Assembly: GCA_023419055.1 (NCBI GenBank) | Contig: JAEZYO010000717.1 | Span: 1-6,928, forward strand | Source: Pseudomonadota bacterium | GTDB lineage: Bacteria; Myxococcota; Polyangia; Polyangiales; Polyangiaceae | Length of the DNA stretch: 6,928 bases | Direction of reading: 5' to 3' | Shown here: one piece after another, positions 1 to 5,401 of the stretch | Layout: every line of letters starts with the position of its first letter | How positions within the stretch are numbered: position 1 is the stretch's first letter | Translations under genes and position numbers: made by a program | The notes under the pieces: generated by a model | Told to the model about the DNA's origin: nothing | Seen by the model: the letters and a program-made list of their open reading frames with translations, nothing else | Databases searched by the model: none

Positions 1-1161
1 TACACCGCGGAGGTCCAGCAGGACCCTGGCTTCGCGAAGCTCGTCTGGGGCAGGGTGCTCGCCGGTAACGTCGAGGGCGCGACCGACAGCGGCGTCCTGC
101 CGCCTTACGTCGACGGATTCAAGGAGCAATACGTCGAGGCGAGCCAGCTCGTCTACACGCTCACCCGGCCGGACGTCTACAACTCGATCATGGCGATCCC
201 GTGGTACGCGCAGGACCTCGAGCGGGAGCTCGGTGTCGACATCAGCCAGGGGATCGAGAGCTATCAATACGTGCTCACGAAGCAGGCCATCACGGTCGAC
301 TCGCGCATGTACTGGCGGGCTCGCACCAAGACGGGCGGATTTTACTGGAAGACGTGGGACGTTTTCAGCGGACAGCTCCCGAACAACATCAACGACATCG
401 ACCAGGCGTACGAGCAAGGCGCGATCCGGTTCCCGTTCTGGGCCAATCCGATCCCGAAGTTCATCGCAGGCACGGGCGGTGGCGTGACGCCCGAAACCTT
501 CAGCTTCGTGGCGACGCTCGCCCAGCCGTTCGGCACCGAGCCCGAAGGTTGCGATGGGCAGCCGAACTTCGGCGGGAGTCAGTTCCTGAATTGCCGATAT
601 TTTACCGGGACGAGTGGTCTCCAGCAGTCCGCGGAAGAAGTGATCTGGAACCTGCCGAACGGCTTGCAGGGCTACTCCTTGTGGGGCGGCTTCAATCAGC
701 GGCGCGTCGACGCTTTCGTCAACATCGTCCGCGATCCGCGGATCGTGCGGGACGCGACTGACGCGCAGCTCACCTCACGTACCGACTTCGCGACCGCGGA
801 TCGGCGCCTGAACACCGGCAGCTCGTGCATGGGGTGCCACGCCGACGGCATGAACCGTGGAAATAACGACCTGCGCGACTGGCTCGATGCTGGCGGCAGC
901 GCCCTGCCGAAAGGTCAACACGGCGTGGACGGGTGGATCGGCGACGCCGAGATCGTCGCTCAGGTGAAGAAGCTTTACCCACCGTCGAGCGTGATGCGAC
1001 CCCAGATGGAGGATGACCGTCGCATCTACATGGAGGCGATGGCCAAGCTCAAGCACGGGATGATCGCCGGGGCGGACAAGAACACGTACGTCGAGCCGAC
1101 CATCTGGACGATCGAGTGGTCGCAAAATTTCTACCAGTATCCGCCTACTCGCTCGAACTGA
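1..1161 (+). CDS. Mono-heme c-type cytochrome domain protein, 5'-truncated
   Basis: The frame is open from base 1, so the gene starts upstream; 386 residues and a TGA stop are visible. A GTG at 55 is in frame, but coding-quality sequence continues before it, so I do not treat it as the start. A single c-type heme site, CMGCH, is encoded at 826-840 (window residues 276-280) and followed by ADGMN. Two more cysteines (C184, C198) lie in a Gly/Asn-rich stretch and could form a disulfide. The segment NLPNGLQGYSLWGGFNQRR, then a VRDPR motif about 60 residues before the heme site, and a LYPP motif after it recall large, poorly characterised exported cytochrome-domain proteins of Planctomycetes and Myxococcota (from memory). 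Covalent heme attachment implies a location outside the cytoplasm, but the signal peptide is not in view. Catalytic function is unknown; electron transfer is only inferred. No frameshift is seen. Confidence 0.8.
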   Translation, partial: YTAEVQQDPGFAKLVWGRVLAGNVEGATDSGVLPPYVDGFKEQYVEASQLVYTLTRPDVYNSIMAIPWYAQDLERELGVDISQGIESYQYVLTKQAITVDSRMYWRARTKTGGFYWKTWDVFSGQLPNNINDIDQAYEQGAIRFPFWANPIPKFIAGTGGGVTPETFSFVATLAQPFGTEPEGCDGQPNFGGSQFLNCRYFTGTSGLQQSAEEVIWNLPNGLQGYSLWGGFNQRRVDAFVNIVRDPRIVRDATDAQLTSRTDFATADRRLNTGSSCMGCHADGMNRGNNDLRDWLDAGGSALPKGQHGVDGWIGDAEIVAQVKKLYPPSSVMRPQMEDDRRIYMEAMAKLKHGMIAGADKNTYVEPTIWTIEWSQNFYQYPPTRSN

Positions 1162-1255
1162 GTCACCGCCGTTTCCAAACGACCCGACAGGCCAGTCGCT
1201 TTCCCGAGATCAAAGCGGACGAGTGCCGGGAATATTCGTGCGAGCTTAGCCAAAA

Positions 1256-1299
1256 GGCACGGCCGGGACGACCTCGACTCGGCCGTGCCCGATGGTTTT
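1256..1299 (+). terminator. Candidate intrinsic terminator of the heme-protein gene
   Basis: A perfect 10-bp inverted repeat, GGCACGGCCG (1256-1265) and CGGCCGTGCC (1280-1289), can extend inward by a G-U and a G-C pair to leave a 10-nt loop. It is preceded by AAAA (1252-1255) and followed, after six bases, by TTTT (1296-1299). It lies about 95 bases past the stop codon. The stem is strong, but the T-run is short and set back, so termination is plausible rather than certain. The A-stem-T layout could work in both directions. Confidence 0.5.
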
Positions 1300-1306
1300 C
1301 GAGCGC

Positions 1307-1359
1307 GGAGGAGCTCGTGGCGTCTGGAATCTGTCGCGAGCCCCTCCCGCTCTTTTTTT
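1307..1359 (+). terminator. Second candidate intrinsic terminator with T7 run
   Basis: GGAGG-A-GCTCG (1307-1317) pairs with CGAGC-C-CCTCC (1337-1347): ten pairs with one A-C mismatch around a 19-nt loop. Five bases later comes TTTTTTT (1353-1359), the longest T-run I see in this GC-rich window. It is 17 bases past the first hairpin, so the pair may form a back-up terminator. The large loop and the mismatch reduce confidence. Confidence 0.45.
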
Positions 1360-1507
1360 GTGCTCTTGCCGCGAACTCGAGACTCGGAAGATCGCCAGGC
1401 GGTCTTGGGGAGGCGCTTCGCGAAATCAAGGTGCGCCGGACCGGGAATGTTCGAAGTCGGCTTCGGTCGACTTCCCACCGAGATCCCCGTCGATGGTATT
1501 TCCTCGC

Positions 1508-2491
1508 ATGAAGCCGGCTGCTCACGGCTGGGCGCTCTGGACGACGCGTTGCTTGTTGCTCGGCCTCGCGGGCCTTGGCTGCAGCAGTGAAGCCTCGACG
1601 CCGTCGGGTAGCGCAGGCGCTGGTGGGAGCGCTGGGTCGGCAGGAGGGAGCGGTGCTTCGGGCGGATCGGGCATCGCGGGATCGGGGTCGGGCGGCGCGG
1701 GTGCCGGGGGTACTGGCGGTGGTGGCGCGGCAGGAGCCGGCGGCAGCGCTGGCGGAGCCGGAGGCGCAGCTGGCGGAGGCGCAGCTGGCGGAGGCGCAGC
1801 TGGCGCGGCCGGCGCGAGTGGTAGCGCCGGGTCGGGGGGAGGCGGGGGTGGAAGTGCCTTCGATCCGTGTCCTGCTTCGGGACCGTGCAAGATCCTCCCG
1901 CTCGGAGACTCGATCACCGACGGCTTCGAGACCGCGCTGCCCGGCGGTTATCGCATCAAACTGTTCGAGCTGGCGGTCGCGGCGAACCAGGAAATCACCT
2001 TCGTGGGTGGCAAGATGAACGGCCCCACCACGGTTGCCAATCAACCCTTCCCACGCAACCACGAGGGGCACAGCGGTTGGACCATCCAGCAGCTCGACAC
2101 GGACCGCGTACCTAGCCCCGCGCTCGACGGCGATCCCCACATCGTGCTTCTGCACATCGGGACGAACGACATGTGGCAGGGCGCGGACGGCGCGCCCGAG
2201 CGCCTGGCGACGCTCATCGACCAGATCCTCGCCGACCTGCCGCAATCGCTCCTGGTCGTCGCCAAAATCGTTCCGTACCCTCAGCAGTCCTCCAAGGTCG
2301 AGACCTTCAACGCCGCGATCCCCGCCTTGATCGAGGAGCGTGCCAGCGCGGGAAAGCACATCCTCCTCGTGGATCAGTTCACCGGCTTCGACGATGAAGA
2401 GGAGCTCGCAGACGGCGTGCACCCGAACGCTGCCGGCTACGCGCGCATGGCCGAGACCTGGTACGCGGCTATCTCGAGCTACCTCGACTGA
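1508..2491 (+). CDS. Lipoprotein SGNH/GDSL esterase, CE3-like
   Basis: A 327-residue predicted lipoprotein. A basic, hydrophobic N-terminus ends in LAGLGC, with lipidated Cys25 (the -3 residue is Gly, so the lipobox is loose). A Gly/Ala/Ser linker spans about residues 26-117, and the catalytic domain about 118-327. All SGNH blocks are present: Ser135 in LGDSITDG, Gly190 in HEGHSGW, Asn220 in HIGTNDMW, and Asp302/His305 in DGVHPNAAGY. The GDSITDGF start, the GGYR and HEGHSGW elements and the spacing of the blocks resemble carbohydrate esterase family 3 (acetyl-xylan esterase-like), so removal of O-acetyl groups from polysaccharide is likely, although the substrate cannot be read from sequence. 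C121 and C127, a tight pair just before the domain, may form a disulfide. The start is uncertain: ATG 1493 is in frame and would add five residues; neither start has a good ribosome site. The GH5 lipoprotein gene follows after 189 bases. Confidence 0.88.
   Translation: MKPAAHGWALWTTRCLLLGLAGLGCSSEASTPSGSAGAGGSAGSAGGSGASGGSGIAGSGSGGAGAGGTGGGGAAGAGGSAGGAGGAAGGGAAGGGAAGAAGASGSAGSGGGGGGSAFDPCPASGPCKILPLGDSITDGFETALPGGYRIKLFELAVAANQEITFVGGKMNGPTTVANQPFPRNHEGHSGWTIQQLDTDRVPSPALDGDPHIVLLHIGTNDMWQGADGAPERLATLIDQILADLPQSLLVVAKIVPYPQQSSKVETFNAAIPALIEERASAGKHILLVDQFTGFDDEEELADGVHPNAAGYARMAETWYAAISSYLD
1583..1858 (+). other. Gly/Ala/Ser-rich linker of the esterase
   Basis: About 92 codons between the lipidated Cys25 and the catalytic domain encode almost only Gly, Ala and Ser, with no predicted fold. 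It probably acts as a flexible, surface-exposed tether that lets the anchored enzyme reach insoluble substrate. The in-frame tandem repeat at 1760-1804 lies inside it. Confidence 0.8.
1760..1804 (+). repeat. Three perfect 15-bp tandem repeats in the linker
   Basis: The unit GGAGGCGCAGCTGGC occurs three times without a mismatch (1760-1774, 1775-1789, 1790-1804) and encodes Gly-Gly-Ala-Ala-Gly each time. A degenerate related stretch precedes it. The unit is a multiple of three, so copy-number change by slippage would lengthen or shorten the tether without shifting the frame. Confidence 0.95.
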
Positions 2492-2599
2492 GCGCAATTC
2501 TGCCTCCGCCGCGGGCGAACGCCCCCCCTTCGAGCGCCTCGGAAGAGCGCCATCGCAAAAATGAAGGGTCAGCGCCAGGCACACGGGCCCAAACCCGCC

Positions 2600-2629
2600 T
2601 TGCTGCGCTCTTCAACCGCGAGGTATACG
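2600..2629 (+). promoter_or_regulatory. Possible promoter of the GH5 gene
   Basis: TTGCTG (2600-2605) and TATACG (2624-2629) are separated by 18 bases and match the sigma-70 type consensus at 3/6 and 4/6 positions. A start of transcription would fall near 2636-2640, inside the GAACCGGTTC palindrome, leaving a leader of roughly 40-45 bases before ATG 2681. This is a consensus match only. Confidence 0.35.
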
Positions 2630-2643
2630 TATAGAACCGGTTC
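2624..2643. promoter_or_regulatory. Abutting palindromes, candidate operator
   Basis: Two perfect 10-bp palindromes touch end to end: TATACGTATA (2624-2633) and GAACCGGTTC (2634-2643). The second, in the context TAGAACCGGTTCCA, has the central-CG dyad form typical of LacI-family operators, which often control carbohydrate-use genes. The pair overlaps the proposed -10 region and start of transcription, where a repressor would act. The AT-rich first palindrome stands out from its GC-rich surroundings. No regulator gene is in the window, so the binding protein is unknown. Confidence 0.4.
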
Positions 2644-2680
2644 CAGTTCGGCCCGGCGCTTACCTTTCTCGCGACCGAAA

Positions 2681-3922
2681 ATGAACGCACTGCGTCGAGG
2701 ACCCCTTCGGGGTTTGTTGATCACGGCGGCCCTCGCGCTCGGCTGCTCCAAGACGGACGCCCCTTCTCCCAGCGAAGGCGCCGGTGGTCAGGCCGCAGCA
2801 GGTGCGGGCGGCAGCGGAGCGCTCTCCGGTAGCGGGGGACTCGGGGCGGGCGGATCCGCTGGCGGCTCTGGCGGCACCGGTGCCAGCAGTGGAGGTCTGG
2901 CCGGCGGCGGTGCGGCTGGCGCGTCGAACACGGGAGGGACGGGCGGGACCGGCATCGCCGGCTCTTCGGGCAGCGGCGGTGCGCCGCCGACCTCGGACAC
3001 CTTCTACGTTTCTGGGCGCGACCTGTACGATCGTTGCGGCGAGAAGGTGATCCTTCGCGGCGTGAACGAGATGATCGTCTGGTCCGACGGGAAGGACGGC
3101 TCGCCCGAGTTCGCGGAGATCGCGAAGACGGGAGCGAACGCGGTGCGCATCGTCTGGAACGAAGAGGGGAGCGCCGCGGAGCTCGACACCGCGATTCAGA
3201 ACGCGGTCGCCCAGAAGCTCATCCCGATGGTCGAGCATCACGGCGCGACCGGCGATCTGACGAAGGTGCCGGCCGTCGTCGACTACTGGACGCAAACCGA
3301 CGTCGTCGCGGTACTCGAGAAGCACTCGCCGTATTTGCTCCTGAACATCGCGAACGAGGCGGGGGAGAGCGGTACGCAGCCGCAAGCGTTCGCGAGCACG
3401 TACCAGACTGCCATCACGCGCATTCGCGAGACCGGAGTGACGGTTCCCCTCGTGATCGACGCTCCCGGCTGGGGGCAAGACATCGACGTCTTGCAGGCCG
3501 CGGGTCCCGGTCTCATCGAGCACGACCCCGAGAAGAACCTGCTCTTCAGCGTTCACATGTGGTGGAACGATGCGGCGGGGACACGCGTGACCTCCGAGCT
3601 GAACGAGTCGGTGCAGATGGGGCTACCGCTGATCGTCGGTGAGTTCGCGCAGCACGCCGTGTCGGGCTGCAATCAGAACCCGTTCGCCTATGGAGTCCTG
3701 CTCACCGAGGCGCAGAAGCACGGCGTGGGCTGGCTCGCCTGGTCTTGGGGCTCGGTCGCGAACAGTGACTGCGCGAGCCAAGGTTCCTTCGACATGACGG
3801 TCGGCGGCGTGTTCGGCGATTGGGAAGAGGATTGGGGCGAGGAAGTCGCCCTCACGCACGCGGCCAGCATTCAGAAGACCTCCGTTCGTCCGCAATCGAT
3901 GGTGACGGGATCGTGTCAGTGA
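2681..3922 (+). CDS. Lipoprotein glycoside hydrolase family 5, mannanase-like
   Basis: A 413-residue predicted lipoprotein: a basic N-terminus, a hydrophobic core ending ALALGC (lipidated Cys22), a Gly/Ser/Ala linker to about residue 105, then a GH5 domain (106-413). The domain opens with FYVSGRDLYDRCGEKVILRG and carries the family landmarks: Arg156 in AVRIVW, His186/His187 in VEHHGATGD, Glu226 in NIANE (predicted acid/base), His292 in FSVHMWW, Glu321 in IVGEF (predicted nucleophile) and Trp354/Trp356 in GWLAWSWG. The ATGD, APGWGQD and GWLAWSW elements closely recall bacterial beta-mannanases of subfamily GH5_8, so endo-cleavage of beta-1,4-mannan is the best guess; other GH5 beta-glucan activities are not excluded. 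Four further cysteines (119, 330, 364, 412) suggest disulfides. ATG 2681 was chosen because it gives a proper lipoprotein signal; the upstream ATG 2561 would bury it. No clear ribosome site is seen. Confidence 0.9.
   Translation: MNALRRGPLRGLLITAALALGCSKTDAPSPSEGAGGQAAAGAGGSGALSGSGGLGAGGSAGGSGGTGASSGGLAGGGAAGASNTGGTGGTGIAGSSGSGGAPPTSDTFYVSGRDLYDRCGEKVILRGVNEMIVWSDGKDGSPEFAEIAKTGANAVRIVWNEEGSAAELDTAIQNAVAQKLIPMVEHHGATGDLTKVPAVVDYWTQTDVVAVLEKHSPYLLLNIANEAGESGTQPQAFASTYQTAITRIRETGVTVPLVIDAPGWGQDIDVLQAAGPGLIEHDPEKNLLFSVHMWWNDAAGTRVTSELNESVQMGLPLIVGEFAQHAVSGCNQNPFAYGVLLTEAQKHGVGWLAWSWGSVANSDCASQGSFDMTVGGVFGDWEEDWGEEVALTHAASIQKTSVRPQSMVTGSCQ
2747..2995 (+). other. Gly/Ser/Ala-rich linker of the GH5 enzyme
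   Basis: About 83 codons between Cys22 and the GH5 domain encode a low-complexity Gly/Ser/Ala/Thr tether. It parallels the esterase linker in position, length and composition, but it has more Ser/Thr and no perfect tandem nucleotide repeat that I could find. The likely role is to hold the catalytic domain away from the membrane. Confidence 0.8.
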
Positions 3923-3933
3923 GACGTCGCTGG

Positions 3934-3959
3934 TGAGCGCCGAGCTCGATTCTCGCTCA
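3934..3959 (+). terminator. Weak hairpin after the GH5 gene
   Basis: TGAGCG (3934-3939) and CGCTCA (3954-3959) form a 6-bp stem around a 14-nt loop that itself contains the palindrome CGAGCTCG. It begins 12 bases after the GH5 stop. No T-run follows, so it could be a Rho-assisted 3' end or chance. It is the best candidate I see for separating the GH5 transcript from the efflux operon. Confidence 0.2.
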
Positions 3960-4091
3960 TCTTCGTACGAATCGCTCGGTGTCTCGTCTCGAGCCGGCTC
4001 CGGTTCGTGGCGCCGAGCAGGGGGTTCGTCGAACGCGGAGCACGGCTGGTCGGGTTCCGGTGCCGTTTCAGGGATCGGGGCCCTATCCAAC

Positions 4092-4097
4092 GGTGGA
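4092..4097 (+). promoter_or_regulatory. Ribosome binding site for the outer-membrane factor
   Basis: GGTGGA lies seven bases before ATG 4105 and matches the anti-Shine-Dalgarno consensus except at one base. It supports ATG 4105 over in-frame upstream starts, as does the signal peptide beginning there. Confidence 0.6.
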
Positions 4098-4104
4098 TTC
4101 GACG

Positions 4105-5400
4105 ATGAAACGCCGTCTTGTCACGATCCTTCCCGCGCTTGCCCTAGCTCTCTCGAGCCTGCTCCCGCCGGCGGAGGCGCTCGCCACCCAACCGCTCTCC
4201 GCGTTCTTGCGCCAAGCCGAGACGTCGAACCTCGACGCTCGTGAAGGGCGGGCGATCGCCGAGCAGAGCGAGGCCGAAGCCGAAGCCGCTTTCGGACGCC
4301 TCCTTCCCTCGTTCACGGCGCGGGGCACCTACACGCGCAATCAGGAAGAGGCGGCGATCACCCTGCCGGGTTCGGGCCAGGAGATCGTCATTACGCCGCG
4401 CGACCAGTTCGACGCCGCCTTGCGGGCGGAAGTGCTGCTCCTGGATCTCGGGAGCTACCACCGGTATCGCGCCGGGCAGGCACGTGCCGCGAGCAGCAGC
4501 GAGCGCACGGCGGTCACGAAGAAGTCCGTCGCGCGCGCGGTGGCGCAGGCGTACTACGAGTTCATCGCTGCCTCCGCGCTCGTGGGCTCTGCGCGCCAGA
4601 GCCTCACCGTCTCGGAGTCGAACTACGAGTTCGTCTCGACGCGACACGGCGCGGGAGTGGCGACGGCGCTCGATCTCGAGAGCGCTCGCGCCAACGTGGA
4701 GCGCGCTCGCCGCGACGTCTCCGACGCCGAGCTCTCGGTGGCCCTCGCTGGACGCCGGCTCTCGACCTTGAGCGGGCTCGCGCCGACCCCCGCCGACGGC
4801 CTGCCCGAGGACGATCTCCGCGCCGAAGCGCCGCTCAACGCGTTCATGAAGGGCCTCGACACCTCGCCCGAGGTGCGCGCTTCGCGCGCCGGTCTCGAGG
4901 CGGCGGCGCAGGAGCGAAAGGCGGCGAACTCCGCGCTCGTCCCGACGGTCACGGCGAGCGCCGAGGAACGCTTCACCAACGCGGCCGGGTTCTCCGGCAA
5001 GAACGCCTACTACGTGCTCCAGCTCAACGCGACCTGGCGCCTGGATTATCCGCTCTTCGCGACGCGAGACGCTCGTGAGGCCGGTGAGCGCGTGGAGCAG
5101 GTACGCATGGATCGCGCGCGCCAGACGCTGGCGGACGAGATCTACGCCGCGCACGAGCGCGTGGGCGCCGGGATCGTGAAGAGCCGCGCGACTCGCGCGC
5201 AGGCCGAGGCCGCGCGACGGACGGCGGAGCTCGTGAGCGACCGCTATCAGGCGGGCGCTGCGACCCAGCTCGACGTGACGCAGGCGCAGCGGGACGCCTT
5301 CCTGGCCGACGTGAGCCGCATCCAGGCCGACGCGGAGCTCGCCTTTGCTCGCGCGTCGTTGCGAGTCGCGGCCGACCTTCCTTTGCAGGAGCAGAAGTAA
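4105..5400 (+). CDS. TolC-family outer-membrane efflux protein
   Basis: A 431-residue outer-membrane factor, close to the usual TolC-family length. It forms the trimeric barrel and periplasmic tunnel through which a tripartite pump exports its substrate. The signal peptide MKRR followed by a Leu/Ala core ends at ALA (residues 25-27), predicting a mature start at Thr28. There is no lipobox, unlike OprM-type proteins. The rest is mostly Ala/Glu/Arg-rich amphipathic helix in two OEP repeats. The hairpin-tip signatures of the two halves, RHGAGVATALD (180-190) and RYQAGAATQLD (380-390), are exactly 200 residues apart, which shows the internal duplication. An Asp/Pro-rich segment near 255-265 joins the halves. 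The stop overlaps the ribosome site region of the adaptor gene, which starts one base later, indicating an operon. Substrates cannot be predicted. Confidence 0.92.
   Translation: MKRRLVTILPALALALSSLLPPAEALATQPLSAFLRQAETSNLDAREGRAIAEQSEAEAEAAFGRLLPSFTARGTYTRNQEEAAITLPGSGQEIVITPRDQFDAALRAEVLLLDLGSYHRYRAGQARAASSSERTAVTKKSVARAVAQAYYEFIAASALVGSARQSLTVSESNYEFVSTRHGAGVATALDLESARANVERARRDVSDAELSVALAGRRLSTLSGLAPTPADGLPEDDLRAEAPLNAFMKGLDTSPEVRASRAGLEAAAQERKAANSALVPTVTASAEERFTNAAGFSGKNAYYVLQLNATWRLDYPLFATRDAREAGERVEQVRMDRARQTLADEIYAAHERVGAGIVKSRATRAQAEAARRTAELVSDRYQAGAATQLDVTQAQRDAFLADVSRIQADAELAFARASLRVAADLPLQEQK
5387..5391 (+). promoter_or_regulatory. Ribosome binding site for the adaptor gene
   Basis: AGGAG lies inside the last codons of the outer-membrane factor gene, 10 bases before GTG 5402. 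It decides this non-ATG start and suggests translational coupling across the stop at 5398-5400. Confidence 0.75.
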
Positions 5401-5401
5401 C

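Larger units (their letters stand above)
1162..1507. other. 346-base intergenic region with tandem hairpins
   Basis: No convincing gene lies between the heme-protein stop and the esterase start. The first 200 bases hold two hairpins followed by T-runs (1256-1299 and 1307-1359, listed separately). A third dyad, AAGATCGCC-A-GGCGGTCTT (1388-1406, one G-T mismatch), and a small hairpin CGAAG-TCGG-CTTCG (1452-1465) lie nearer the esterase gene; either could be chance in GC-rich DNA. I see no strong -35/-10 pair for the esterase gene. Open frames cross this gap on both strands, but they lack ribosome sites or recognisable protein features. Confidence 0.5.

Noticed and set aside
1116..1511. A 131-codon + strand open frame spanning the gap after the heme-protein gene
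   Set aside because: It overlaps the end of the upstream gene, runs through both terminator-like hairpins, and has no ribosome site or protein-like pattern.
1575..1860. CRISPR-like or mobile repeat suggested by the repetitive GC-rich tract
   Set aside because: The tract is in frame with the esterase and encodes a Gly/Ala/Ser linker; there are no spacers or terminal inverted repeats.
1163..2584. A 473-codon open frame on the minus strand covering the esterase gene
   Set aside because: It is the antisense shadow of a GC-rich gene: it is Arg/Ser/Ala-rich, has no recognisable domain, and opposes a frame with intact SGNH catalytic blocks.
2561..2680. Upstream ATG 2561 as the start of the GH5 gene
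   Set aside because: It would put 40 non-hydrophobic residues before an otherwise well-formed lipoprotein signal and would place the palindromes inside the coding region.
2660..3556. A 298-codon minus-strand open frame over the GH5 gene
   Set aside because: It has biased, Arg-rich composition without motifs; the + strand frame holds a complete GH5 domain.
3962..3971. Perfect palindrome TTCGTACGAA upstream of the efflux operon as a TetR operator
   Set aside because: About seven perfect 10-bp palindromes are expected by chance in a window this size, it lies over 130 bases before the start codon, and no flanking symmetry or clear promoter supports it.
3979..4104. Upstream in-frame start for the outer-membrane factor
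   Set aside because: The extension carries no signal-peptide features, while ATG 4105 has GGTGGA at proper spacing and begins a textbook signal peptide.
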